A stretch of 64,000 nucleotides of DNA from Comamonas antarctica (GTDB lineage Bacteria > Pseudomonadota > Gammaproteobacteria > Burkholderiales > Burkholderiaceae_C), in contig NZ_CP054840.1 in NCBI RefSeq assembly GCF_013363755.1, forward strand, positions 696,001-760,000, given 5' to 3'. Within the stretch, counting starts at the first letter, position 1. Each line of letters opens with the position of its first letter. A program made the translations under genes and the position numbers. Of the stretch, positions 52,092-60,510 are shown in pieces. The notes under the pieces were generated by a model that was given only the letters and a program-made list of their open reading frames with translations, had not been told where the DNA came from and searched no databases.

Positions 52092-52724
52092 TTAGCCTGG
52101 CGTTTTGGGAGCACCCCCACCAGGCAGCCAGTTCGCAACCTTGGCAACCTCATCAATCGCCTGCGATATGTGGTTTCCTTCCTCATCGCACAGGTCATAT
52201 TCCCCAGCGTGGGCTTTGAGCCACGCGGTCATGACCTGCTTGGGCGTTTTCCTTGGCGCATCGTTGAAGGACAGCCAAGCAGTGACAGCAGCAGCCAATT
52301 TTTTTGAAAACCGAGGATGCTGCGGATTCAAGTACTCGGGCCCACTGACCTCCTCCAAAGCGGGAAAGAAGAATCCATCGCGGACCCCACGCGACTTCAA
52401 CCAAAGCACCAAGGAATCACGGTCAACTAGCGAAAGGCTGATATCTGTAGTGCCAGGGATCTCACCAATTTCATTGCCATTCATGTCGTAGTCTGGCTGA
52501 CAGCGGTGTTCGCCCTTTATCAACTCCTTGCGTAGCGCATTACCAATCGCGTGCTTTGCAGCCTCATAGCCAGCAGGGCGTTCGTGAACCTTCCAGCCCT
52601 CACACATAGAGCCTTCCTGGCTTGCTGGGTCAACTCCCACAGCAAGAAGGGCAGCATTCTTCACAGATAGTTCGTCGCACAGCCGCCAGTAGACGGATAT
52701 TTCTTGTTGCTCAAAACCAGACAT
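52092..52724 (-). CDS. Hypothetical protein near the integrase of element 2
   Basis: 210 aa from ATG at 52724 with GGGGG upstream. N-terminus SGFEQQEISVYWRLCDELSVKNAALLAVGVDP; C-terminal part LSFNDAPRKTPKQVMTAWLKAHAGEYDLCDEEGN...EEVAKVANW-type end. This kind of protein recurs beside alpA genes in betaproteobacterial elements, as far as I recall, but has no assigned function. Transcribed towards alpA. Confidence 0.65.
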   Translation of the reverse strand: MSGFEQQEISVYWRLCDELSVKNAALLAVGVDPASQEGSMCEGWKVHERPAGYEAAKHAIGNALRKELIKGEHRCQPDYDMNGNEIGEIPGTTDISLSLVDRDSLVLWLKSRGVRDGFFFPALEEVSGPEYLNPQHPRFSKKLAAAVTAWLSFNDAPRKTPKQVMTAWLKAHAGEYDLCDEEGNHISQAIDEVAKVANWLPGGGAPKTPG

Positions 52725-52855
52725 ACGCCCCCTCAATGCACCCTGAAAAAACTACCAGCCCAGCCTGTCAGGGAAACAGGTCTTCCCGCCGTCGCGGTAG
52801 GGCTGGCAAAAATTGTGTGGCGCTATAGCAAGTCTGCTTTGCCCAGACACCACTG

Positions 52856-52945
52856 CTGAAACCTCTGAAACCTCATCAAAAAACAAGGGGTTTCAGCGCA
52901 AACCCGCATGTTCATTGGGCTGCACCCCTGAAACCTCTGAAACCT
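52856..52945 (+). repeat. CTGAAACCT iterons, right cluster of element 2 (putative origin)
   Basis: CTGAAACCT at 52856 and 52865 (9-bp spacing), inverted GGGGTTTCAG at 52887, and CTGAAACCT at 52928 and 52937. The segment 52887-52945, read on the minus strand, is nearly the same as 40527-40586 at the opposite end. It lies between the integrase end and the alpA side gene, as the TGGGAACA iterons do beside the element 1 integrase. Confidence 0.7.
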
Positions 52946-52994
52946 CTACAAATACAAGTCGCGTGCAACAGTTTTCGGCCGGGCGCACTCCCAC

Positions 52995-54221
52995 CTATGC
53001 CGCCTTGGTGGGTAGCTGGATGACCTCGGCGCCGCGCTTGAGCTTGTCGAGGTAGTCGCTCCAGCGCTGCATCATTTCCCGGCGTGCTGGCAGGTGCGCT
53101 GTGCGGTTGTAGGCCCGTCCATTGGCGTCCTTGACTGCATGGGCCAGCTGGTGCTCGATGAGGTCCACGCGCTCGCCCAGCACCTCATCCATGATGGTGC
53201 GGGCAGTGGCGCGGAAGCCGTGGGCCGTCTGCATGGTGCTGTCGTAGCCCAGGGCGCGCAAGGCGGCGCTCACGGTGTTCTCGCTCATGGGTCGCTCGCC
53301 CGTTCGAATGCTGGGGAACACGTATTGCCCATGGCCAGTTATCGGCTGCAGCTCCTGCAGGATGGCCAGGGCCTGGCTCGACAGGGGCACGATATGGTCG
53401 TTGGCCATCTTCATCTTGCTGCCGGGAATGCGCCATTCGGCTTTGTCCAGATCCATCTCGGCCCATTCCGCCGTGCGCAGCTCGCCAGGACGCACGAAAA
53501 CCAGCGGGGTAAGGCGCAGGGCTGCGCGGCAGTAGATATGGCCGTTGTGGCCCTCCATGGCGCGCAGCAGGGGGGCCAGCAGGGCAGGGTCGGTGATGGC
53601 CGCATAGTGGCGCTTCTCTGCCTTCTGCATTGCGCCCTTGAGGTCGGCGGTCACATCGCGCTCGGCGCTGCCTTCGGCTACGGCATAGCGGAAGACCTGG
53701 CCGCATATCTGCACCAGCCGTTTTGCGCTGTCGTAGGCGCCGCGTTCCTCCATCTTGCGAGCCATCGCCAGGACCTCGCGCGGGCCGATGGTGGTGATGG
53801 GCAGCCGGCCCAGGCTCGGGAAAATGTCCTTCTCCAGCCAGTTGCTGACCTTCTGCTGGGTGATGGCCTTGCGGTCGGCTGCGGTGGCCTTGAGCCAGTC
53901 GTCCGCCACTTTCTGGAAGGTGTTGCCCGCGGCACTCTTTTGCGCCAGCTTCTCGGCCCGCTTGGAGGTGCTGGGGTCGATGCCGTCTGCAATCTGCGCC
54001 TTGGCGTCATCCCGGCGCTTGCGCGCCTGGGCCAGGGTCACATCGGGGTAGACGCCCAGCGCCAAGGTCTTTTGCTTGCCGGCGAAGCGGTAGGCCATGC
54101 GCCAGTACTTGCCCGCCTTGGTGACGTGCAGGTAAAGGCCATAGGCATCGGAGTGCTTGCTTCCCGCGGGCTTCGCTGGGTCTGGCTTGACCGTCCGGAC
54201 AAAGGTGTCTGTGAGTGCCAT
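52995..54221 (-). CDS. int: Tyrosine recombinase (P4/IntS-type integrase), element 2
   Basis: 408 aa. DUF4102-type N-terminus (MALTDTFVRTVKPDPAKPAG, YGLYLHVTKAGKYWRMAYRF, LALGVYPDVTLAQAR). The catalytic domain has Arg in FVRPGELRTAEWAEMD, HGFRATARTIMDE (His-x-x-Arg) and EHQLAHAVKDANGRAYNRTA with the Tyr nucleophile in RAYNR. It is about 170 bp from the tRNA-Arg 3' end, the usual place for such integrases. ATG at 54221 is chosen; upstream of it the frame only translates the TACCAACA repeats. Confidence 0.94.
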   Translation of the reverse strand: MALTDTFVRTVKPDPAKPAGSKHSDAYGLYLHVTKAGKYWRMAYRFAGKQKTLALGVYPDVTLAQARKRRDDAKAQIADGIDPSTSKRAEKLAQKSAAGNTFQKVADDWLKATAADRKAITQQKVSNWLEKDIFPSLGRLPITTIGPREVLAMARKMEERGAYDSAKRLVQICGQVFRYAVAEGSAERDVTADLKGAMQKAEKRHYAAITDPALLAPLLRAMEGHNGHIYCRAALRLTPLVFVRPGELRTAEWAEMDLDKAEWRIPGSKMKMANDHIVPLSSQALAILQELQPITGHGQYVFPSIRTGERPMSENTVSAALRALGYDSTMQTAHGFRATARTIMDEVLGERVDLIEHQLAHAVKDANGRAYNRTAHLPARREMMQRWSDYLDKLKRGAEVIQLPTKAA

Positions 54222-54230
54222 GCGGGCCTT

Positions 54231-54293
54231 TGTTGGTATCTCTGTTTGTTGGTATGTCGAACTACCAACGAAAGTACCAACAAATTGTTGGTA
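54231..54293. repeat. TACCAACA repeats, right end of element 2 (putative integrase arm sites)
   Basis: Five copies in mixed orientation: TGTTGGTA at 54231, 54247 and 54286; TACCAACG at 54263; GTACCAACA at 54274. They lie directly upstream of the integrase start and about 100 bp from the tRNA-borne core. The matching pair at the other end is at 39879-39899. Confidence 0.75.
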
Positions 54294-54329
54294 TGTCCAG
54301 AGATGCACTGAGACCACTTGAGGCAACAA

Positions 54330-54362
54330 AAAACCCGCGATGCTAGGAAGCATGCGGGTTTT
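54330..54362 (-). terminator. Terminator downstream of tRNA-Arg
   Basis: AAAACCCGC/GCGGGTTTT stem extended by ATGCT/AGCAT around a TCCT loop, with a T-tract on the minus strand (plus strand CAACAAAAAA). It lies 33 bp past the tRNA 3' end, inside element 2, so the element supplies a replacement terminator for the tRNA transcript. Confidence 0.8.
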
Positions 54363-54394
54363 GAGAGGTTTTGAGACTATCTGGGGGTGTTCAT

Positions 54395-54409
54395 TGGTCC
54401 CCTCAGCAG
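54395..54409. repeat. att core within the tRNA-Arg 3' end
   Basis: TGGTCCCCTCAGCAG: complement of the CCA end, acceptor strand and first T-stem bases of tRNA-Arg. Direct copies with one C fewer lie at 39804 and 26145. The tRNA stays intact, as is usual for 3'-end integrations. Confidence 0.85.
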
Positions 54410-54469
54410 GAATCGAACCTGCATCTAGCGCTTAGGAGGCACTCGTTCTATCCATTGAACTATGAGGAG
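54395..54469 (-). tRNA. tRNA-Arg (anticodon CCT)
   Basis: 75 nt including encoded CCA. Read on the minus strand, the acceptor CTCCTCA pairs with TGAGGGG (one G-U), the D arm is GTTC...GAAC, the anticodon arm is AGTGC-CTCCTAA-GCGCT with anticodon CCT, and the T arm is GCAGG-TTCGATT-CCTGC. Discriminator A. It decodes AGG. Its 3' end is the integration site of both elements. Confidence 0.95.
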
Positions 54470-54535
54470 ACGCGCGGCTATTGTAAGCGTATGCAGCCCC
54501 GGTGCCGGCGGTGGCCGGCACTAGGGTGAGCCGCC

Positions 54536-57500
54536 TCAATCCTTGCGCACCGTATAGATCAGATCGATGGCGCTCTTCTCGCCGGTCTGCCCGCGCAGCG
54601 TGAGGCGGCGCGAGAGGTCGTAGAAGACGTAGAGCGTGCCCATCGCACCCGAGAGGCTCTGCTCGTAGGTGATGTAGAGGTTCTGCGACAGGCGCTTGCC
54701 CAGCGTCAGCGCCGGGCTGTCTTCGCCGGCGGCGTTGCTGCCCGGGCCCTTGAAGCCGATCTCGTCGAGGCCGACGCGGCCCGCGAAGTTCTCGCCCGAG
54801 CCGCCGCCGCTGAGCAGCGCCAGCGCCGCCTGCTGCAGCAGCGCACCCTCGGCGCCACCCTCGGAGGGATCGCGGCCCATGACCACCCAGGACAGCTTTT
54901 CGGCGTCGGGCAGGTCGGGGTCGGAGTACAGGCGCACGCGCGGGTCGCGCGCCGAGCCCGTGACCTGCACGCCGGCGCGCACCGCGATGTTCGGGCGGAT
55001 GGCAAGGATGTCCAGCGACGGATTGTCGTAGCTGCCGTTGAAGCGCACGATGCCGGTCTCGACATCGAGCGACTGGCCCCAGGCGCGGTAGCGGCCCTGT
55101 TCGGTGCGCACTTCGCCGGTGATGCGCGGCGGGCCGCCGGGCTGGGTCGGGCCGACCACGTCAAGCTGGCCGACCAGGCGCGTGGTGATGCCGAAACCCT
55201 GCAGCGCGAAGTCGCGGCCCAGGTCCACGCTCACGGCGATGTCCGGTGGCTTGGCGGTTTCGGCCTGGGCGCGGGTCTGGCGCGCCTTGGCCTGCTGCTC
55301 CGCCTGGCGCGAAGCGGCGGAGCGCACGATCACGTCGGAGTCAAGCGAGGGTGCCGATTCTTCGGCCAGCAGGATCGCGGCGCGGTCGGCGGTGAGCTTG
55401 CCGCGCAGCGTCCACAGGCCCTGGTCGAGCTGGGCCGACAGATTGCCCGAAACGCTGAGCTGGCGGTCGGCGCGCACCAGCACCTGCAGCTTGCGCGCCT
55501 CGGCGTTGAGCTGCATGCGCAGGCCCGAACCGTTGGTTTCGCCCTGCTTGTCCCAGCGCACGCTGCCCTGGCCGACCAGTTCGCCGCCGCTGACCGGGGC
55601 TGCCGTGAGGTTGCCGCTGTAGCCCAGGATGCGCGCGCTGCTGCCTTGCCCGCCCTCGAAGCGCAACTGCGTGATGTTGAGCTGATTGCCGGCAAAGCTG
55701 CCCTGGATGCTGCCGTTGCGCAGGTCCACGCCATCGAGCAGCGAGGTGATGCCCAGGCCGCTGGCCTGCAGCGTGCCCTGCCAGCGCGGATCGAGGCGCG
55801 AGCCCGACAGCGTGGCATCGGCGCCGAACGAGCCCGATGCGCGCCAGCCCGGCGGCGCGAAGATCGACCAGATGCCGACATCGGGCATCTGCGCCGTGAC
55901 CTTGCCGGCCAGCGGCGCGTCTTCGGGCCAGGTCCAGCCGTCGGCGCTGCGTGCCAGGCGGGTGCTGATTTGTGCCTTGGCGTTGCCCGCGCGTTCGCTG
56001 GCCCAGTCGAGCTGCGCCACGACGTCGTCGCCGCGCGCCTGCAGGTTCAGCCGCGCCTGCTGGATGCGCGCGCGCATGCGCGTGCTCTGGATGGTCAATG
56101 CGCGCGGGCGGTTGGCCGCGCTCACGGTGCCGCCTTCGCTGTTGGCGTCGGCCGACGGGCCGCTGCTGCGCACCACGGCCGAAGTGCTTTCGTCATCGAG
56201 CGCCAGGCGGATGTCGCCATCGGCGCGCTCAAGCGTGGCGTTGGCCTGGAGCTGGGGCCCGGTGGTGTCGATGTTCCAGTCACCGTTGAGGCGCAGGTCG
56301 CCGCTGAGGCCGGCGCGCGTGAGCGGGCCTTCGCCGCCTTGCACGCCGAAGGCATCGGCCCAGGCCATGGGCACGCCCAGCAGCCGGCCCTGGGTCTTGA
56401 CGGCCCAGCCGCCTTGCGCCTGGGAGCGCGCCACGGTGTCCTGCCACTCGATGCGCGACTGGCCCTGCAGCGGCGCCGGCGGCGTCACGACCAGCGCGCT
56501 TGCTCCGGCGTCGATCTGCGTGCTGCGCACCGTCTGGCCGGGGCTGGTCTGGCGCAGCACCAGCGGCGACTGCAGCTGCACGCCCCAGGTGCCGGGAAAC
56601 TCCTTGCCCAGCGCGACACCGGCCTGCAGCCGCGTGATGCGCGCCTGCCAGTCGGCCGCGGCCGCGTTGCGCAGATTCAGCAGGCCGCCTTCGAGCGCGG
56701 TGTTGAGCTGCAGGCTGCGCTCGCCCATCTGCGCCGTGCCCAGCAGGTCGAGCTGGGCCTGTTCGGGCGTGCCGCGGGCGTTGAGCGTGAGCCTTTGCAC
56801 GGCCAGCGCATCGGCACCGGGGCGTTGATAGCGCAGGCTCGGAACATCCAGCTTGGCCTGCAGCGTCAGCCCCGACGCGGCGGCGGGCAACTGGCCCGCG
56901 GGCGCCTGCAGGCGCTGCTGCAGCTTGCCCCAGCCGCCTTGCCACTGCAGCGCCAGCTGGGCCTGGCCTTCGAGGCTGGAACCCGCCAGCGGATCGCCCA
57001 CGCCCGGCAGGCTGCGCAGCCACTGCACCAGGCTGGGCGCCGAGGCGATAGCCAGATTGGCCTTGCCCGCGCCGCTGTCGCGGCCCATCTGGCCGTCGAT
57101 GTCGAGTTTGCCGCCGGGCACCTCGGCCTGCGCGCGCGCCGTGACCAGCAGGGTCTGGGTGTCGACTTCGACGCGGCTGCTGCGCACCCGGGCCTGCAAG
57201 GCCTGCAGGTCGAGTTCGCTGATTTTCAGCAGCGGCGCTTGCCAGACACCGGTGGCGTTGAGGCGCTCGATGGCCAGCGCCGTGCTCCGGCCCGCGCGGC
57301 GCGCGCGCGCGCCGTCGGCCTGCAGCGCGGCAACGAAGGCTACGCTATGGTCCTCGCGTGTCGTGGCTTCGAGCTTGCCTTGCAGCGGCGCGGCCTCGAG
57401 CGTGCTGTAGAGCGCGGCCGGGCTGAGCCGGTGCACTTCGGCGCGGCCTTCGACGCTCTGGGTCGCGGGCGTGAAGCGGCCTTGCAGCGCGACATGGCCC

Positions 57501-58627
57501 TGGCCGATCTCGGCGCGCGAATCGCTTACCTCCCAGACGCCGTCGGCATAGCGGACCTGCGCCTGGAGCCGGTCGAGCGGCAACTGCTGCTGGTCCCAGG
57601 GACCGGCCTTGGCATTGCGCAACTCGGTCTGCAGCGCCCAGCTGCCATCGGCCTCGGGGCCGGCTTGCAGCTTGCCGGCCAGCAGCGTGCGCGGGCCTTG
57701 CGGCCAGAAGCTGGCGACGTCGAACTGCTCGAACGTGGCCTGGGCCTGCTCCAGCGGCTGTGCCAGCCAGGGGCGCACCACGGCCGTGGCCTTGGCGCTG
57801 GGGGCAGGCGCCGCACCTTCCTCAGGGGCCTGGGCGACGGCATGGATCTGCAGGCGCGCGGCTTCGCTGGCCAGCGTGCCGTCGATCTTCACTTCGGCAT
57901 CGACCGCCTGGCGGCGCTCCTGCCCGGGGATCGGCGCTTCGAGATGGCCCGACAGCGTGGCTTCGAGCTGCATCGGCGCATCGGCTTGCAATTGCAGCTT
58001 GGCGAGGTAGCTGCCATCGGCCCAGTCGAGCCGGTTGACGTCGAGGCGGTGGTGCTGGCCGTCGTAGCGGTAGTGGCCCTTGAGCTGCTGGATCTCGGCG
58101 CGCGGCGGGCCGTTCCAGACCAGTTGCTCGATCTCGAACGGCAGCTCGATGCGCACCGGCAGGCGCAGCTGCTGCAAGGGTTCGGTCGGCGTCTTTTCTG
58201 CCGGCGGCGTGCTGGTGATCTCGAGGCGCTGCGCATGCAGCTTGCCGACCTTGACTTCGCGCTGCAGCAGCGGCTGCAGCTGCCAGCCCAGGTCGGTTTT
58301 CTCGACCTCGACGGTCAGTGTCGGGCCGCGCCAGCGCAGCCAGCCGATATGGCCGCCGTCGCGCAGCGTGCCCGAGACATCGCGCGCCTCGAGCGACTGG
58401 CCCGCGGGCAGCCAGCGCGCGACACGCGTGAGCAGCGAGGCCAGCGAGTCGGCCTGGCCGGCCCACCACCAGGCGCCGCCCAGCGCCGCGGCCAGCACCA
58501 GCAGCAGCGTGGCGAAAATCCAGGCGAGCGCGCGCCCGGCGCGGCGCCAGCGGCTGCGGGGTGGGCGCGCGGCCGGGGCCGGCGCAGTAGCAGGAGCGGG
58601 GGAAGGGGATGCAGTCGGCTCAACCAT
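54536..58627 (-). CDS. tamB: Translocation and assembly module inner-membrane protein TamB
   Basis: 1363 aa. An Ala/Pro-rich cytoplasmic start and one transmembrane anchor (LAWIFATLLLVLAAALGGAWWW) are followed by a very long beta-rich periplasmic region typical of AsmA/TamB-like lipid-transport or assembly proteins. The C-terminal DUF490 part has LDILAIRPNIAVRAGVQVTG, PRVRLYSDPDLPDAEKLSWV, FAGRVGLDEIGFKG and LGKRLSQNLYITYEQSLSGA. It starts 3 bp after the tamA stop. Works with TamA in outer-membrane protein and lipid homeostasis. Confidence 0.94.
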   Translation of the reverse strand: MVEPTASPSPAPATAPAPAARPPRSRWRRAGRALAWIFATLLLVLAAALGGAWWWAGQADSLASLLTRVARWLPAGQSLEARDVSGTLRDGGHIGWLRWRGPTLTVEVEKTDLGWQLQPLLQREVKVGKLHAQRLEITSTPPAEKTPTEPLQQLRLPVRIELPFEIEQLVWNGPPRAEIQQLKGHYRYDGQHHRLDVNRLDWADGSYLAKLQLQADAPMQLEATLSGHLEAPIPGQERRQAVDAEVKIDGTLASEAARLQIHAVAQAPEEGAAPAPSAKATAVVRPWLAQPLEQAQATFEQFDVASFWPQGPRTLLAGKLQAGPEADGSWALQTELRNAKAGPWDQQQLPLDRLQAQVRYADGVWEVSDSRAEIGQGHVALQGRFTPATQSVEGRAEVHRLSPAALYSTLEAAPLQGKLEATTREDHSVAFVAALQADGARARRAGRSTALAIERLNATGVWQAPLLKISELDLQALQARVRSSRVEVDTQTLLVTARAQAEVPGGKLDIDGQMGRDSGAGKANLAIASAPSLVQWLRSLPGVGDPLAGSSLEGQAQLALQWQGGWGKLQQRLQAPAGQLPAAASGLTLQAKLDVPSLRYQRPGADALAVQRLTLNARGTPEQAQLDLLGTAQMGERSLQLNTALEGGLLNLRNAAAADWQARITRLQAGVALGKEFPGTWGVQLQSPLVLRQTSPGQTVRSTQIDAGASALVVTPPAPLQGQSRIEWQDTVARSQAQGGWAVKTQGRLLGVPMAWADAFGVQGGEGPLTRAGLSGDLRLNGDWNIDTTGPQLQANATLERADGDIRLALDDESTSAVVRSSGPSADANSEGGTVSAANRPRALTIQSTRMRARIQQARLNLQARGDDVVAQLDWASERAGNAKAQISTRLARSADGWTWPEDAPLAGKVTAQMPDVGIWSIFAPPGWRASGSFGADATLSGSRLDPRWQGTLQASGLGITSLLDGVDLRNGSIQGSFAGNQLNITQLRFEGGQGSSARILGYSGNLTAAPVSGGELVGQGSVRWDKQGETNGSGLRMQLNAEARKLQVLVRADRQLSVSGNLSAQLDQGLWTLRGKLTADRAAILLAEESAPSLDSDVIVRSAASRQAEQQAKARQTRAQAETAKPPDIAVSVDLGRDFALQGFGITTRLVGQLDVVGPTQPGGPPRITGEVRTEQGRYRAWGQSLDVETGIVRFNGSYDNPSLDILAIRPNIAVRAGVQVTGSARDPRVRLYSDPDLPDAEKLSWVVMGRDPSEGGAEGALLQQAALALLSGGGSGENFAGRVGLDEIGFKGPGSNAAGEDSPALTLGKRLSQNLYITYEQSLSGAMGTLYVFYDLSRRLTLRGQTGEKSAIDLIYTVRKD

Positions 58628-58630
58628 GGA

Positions 58631-60505
58631 TCAGAACGTGAAGCCCAGGCGCAAATGCAGGCGCAGGCGTTGGGATTGGACGCCGTAGGCCAGATCGGCC
58701 TGAACCGGCCCGATGGGGCTGCGCCAGCGGATGCCGGTGCCCACGCCGACGCGCACGGCGATGGCGTCGAGGTTGTCGGTCACCGTGCCGGCATCGAGAA
58801 ACAGCGTGCTTTCCCAGTCGCTGGTGTTGCCGCGCATGGTGATCGGGCGCTGCCACTCGACGCTGCCCGAGGCCATGTAGCGGCCGCCCGTGACCAGGCC
58901 GTTGTCGGTGCGCGCACCGATGGACTGGTAGCTGTAGCCGCGCACCGTGGTGTCGCCGCCGGTGAGGAACAGCTGGGTCACGGGGATGTCCACGTCGTCG
59001 CGCGCGATCACCGCGCCGCCCGCGGCGCGCAGCGACAGCCGGCTGCGGCGGTGGGTGGCCTCGTCGCGCTGGCCGAACTCGTGCAGCGTGAGAAAGCGCG
59101 CCGATATCCGCCCGAACGGCTCGCGCGCTGGCGTGAGCGTGGTGCCGGCGCCGGCTTCCCAGGCAAAGCCATAGCCCGAGGTGGGAAAGGTCGGGTTGTC
59201 GAAGTAGCGGCCCGTCCAGCCGTAGTTGGCCGTGATCGAGGTGCTCGAAGGCAGGTCTTCGCCGCCCTTTTGCCGCGCGTAGTCGTACTGCAGGTAGTAG
59301 GTGCGGTCGATATGGTCTTCGCTGCGGTTGCGGCCGGTGCGCAGCTGCAGGCTGGTGGTCTCGAAGTCGCCCGTGGGCTCGCGCTCTGCCTTGGCGCCGG
59401 TGAACCAGGCCCAGCCTGTGGCATCGGGCAGGGCGGTCCAGTTGGTCGACAGCAGCGGGTTCTTGGTGTTGATGTTGGCCTTGGTGACCGCGCGCCAGCC
59501 AATGCCCGGCAACCGGTTGTGGGTGTGGTCCACGCTCAGGCGCGGGCCGGTGTCGGTGCTCACGCCCACGCCCAGCACCCATTTCTGCAGCTGGGCTTCG
59601 CGCACCTGCGCGATGACGGGTGCCGTGACGGCGGTGCTGTCGGGCGTGGCGGCGCTGGTGTCGAGCGTCAGGAACACCGAGTCGTAATAGCCGCTGCTGG
59701 CCAGGCGCTGCTGCGCATCGAGCATTTCCTGCTGCGAATACTCGCGGCCCGCGGGCAGGCGCGCGATGCGGGCCGTGCCTTCGGTGTCGTAGCGCTGGCC
59801 GCCTTCGATGCGCAACGGGCCGAAGGTATAGGCCGGGCCGGGCGCATAGTTCACATCGAGCTGCGCCTCCTGGGTGTCGGCATCGATCACGGCCTGGCTG
59901 CTGGCAATGGCGGCCGTGGGGTAGCGGCGCTGCTGCAGCCCGCGCAGGCCGTGGCTCTTGGCGCTGCCCCAGGCCGACTGGGTGAAGCGCTGGCCGGGCT
60001 TGAGCGGCCAGGTCTCCTTGATCAGCGCGCGCTGCGCCTCGCCGCCGGGGTCGTTGGCCGTGGGGCCGGAAAACCCGACCTGGGCGGTGGAGATCTCGGC
60101 GTGCGGGCCGGGGTCGACGCGCACGATGACCGTGAAACGCTCCTTGCTGTCCTCGGGCGCGTCCTGGACTTCAAGTAGGATGGTCGGATTGAAGTAACCA
60201 AGCGTGCCGATCAGATTGCGGATGTTCTTGTCGGCCGCGCCCAGCAGGCGTGACAGCTCGCGCCGCTGCAGGTCGGACTGGTAGCGAAAGCGCTGCAGTT
60301 CCATGTGCTTTTCCAGCAGTTCGCGCACGTCGTCGGGCGCCTCGATCTGCAGGGCAAAGCTGGGGTCGCCGGTGACGCTGCTGGCAGCGCGCGCATCCTG
60401 CGATTTTTCCTTGGACAACAGGCTGCAGCCGGACAGCAGCACGGCGGCAGTCAATAAAAACGCCGACCCAAGGGTCGGCGCCGGTGCGGATGAGGGCAAG
60501 GGCAT
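58631..60505 (-). CDS. tamA: Translocation and assembly module outer-membrane protein TamA
   Basis: 624 aa BamA-family protein. N-terminal POTRA-type region (about 45-300) and a C-terminal 16-strand-type barrel ending in LRLHLRLGFTF with a terminal Phe. VRGYSYQSIGARTDNGLVTG carries the conserved VRGY(F) substrate-loop motif. The signal sequence ends in LLSGCSLL, which looks like a lipobox (Cys27) and is unusual for a barrel protein. It lies between the VWA gene and tamB on the same strand. Confidence 0.92.
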   Translation of the reverse strand: MPLPSSAPAPTLGSAFLLTAAVLLSGCSLLSKEKSQDARAASSVTGDPSFALQIEAPDDVRELLEKHMELQRFRYQSDLQRRELSRLLGAADKNIRNLIGTLGYFNPTILLEVQDAPEDSKERFTVIVRVDPGPHAEISTAQVGFSGPTANDPGGEAQRALIKETWPLKPGQRFTQSAWGSAKSHGLRGLQQRRYPTAAIASSQAVIDADTQEAQLDVNYAPGPAYTFGPLRIEGGQRYDTEGTARIARLPAGREYSQQEMLDAQQRLASSGYYDSVFLTLDTSAATPDSTAVTAPVIAQVREAQLQKWVLGVGVSTDTGPRLSVDHTHNRLPGIGWRAVTKANINTKNPLLSTNWTALPDATGWAWFTGAKAEREPTGDFETTSLQLRTGRNRSEDHIDRTYYLQYDYARQKGGEDLPSSTSITANYGWTGRYFDNPTFPTSGYGFAWEAGAGTTLTPAREPFGRISARFLTLHEFGQRDEATHRRSRLSLRAAGGAVIARDDVDIPVTQLFLTGGDTTVRGYSYQSIGARTDNGLVTGGRYMASGSVEWQRPITMRGNTSDWESTLFLDAGTVTDNLDAIAVRVGVGTGIRWRSPIGPVQADLAYGVQSQRLRLHLRLGFTF

Positions 60506-60510
60506 GGCGC

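Larger units (their letters stand above)
39804..54409. mobile_element. Element 2: P4-like/prophage-remnant integrative element next to tRNA-Arg
   Basis: About 14.6 kb between the middle core and the tRNA-Arg 3' end. From the tRNA side: TACCAACA arm repeats, integrase, CTGAAACCT iterons, hypothetical gene, alpA, Rha-like regulator, small genes, primase, helicase, phage-type and hypothetical genes (several decayed), two low-GC cargo genes, iterons, arm repeats, core. All genes except the cargo pair and the tape-measure fragment are on the minus strand, so the element is inverted relative to element 1. Confidence 0.85.

Noticed and set aside
55646..60178. 1510-aa open frame on the plus strand opposite tamB/tamA
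   Set aside because: Antisense of two well-recognised genes in GC-rich DNA; composition is low-complexity (His/Arg/Ala/Gln-rich) and no motif is present.
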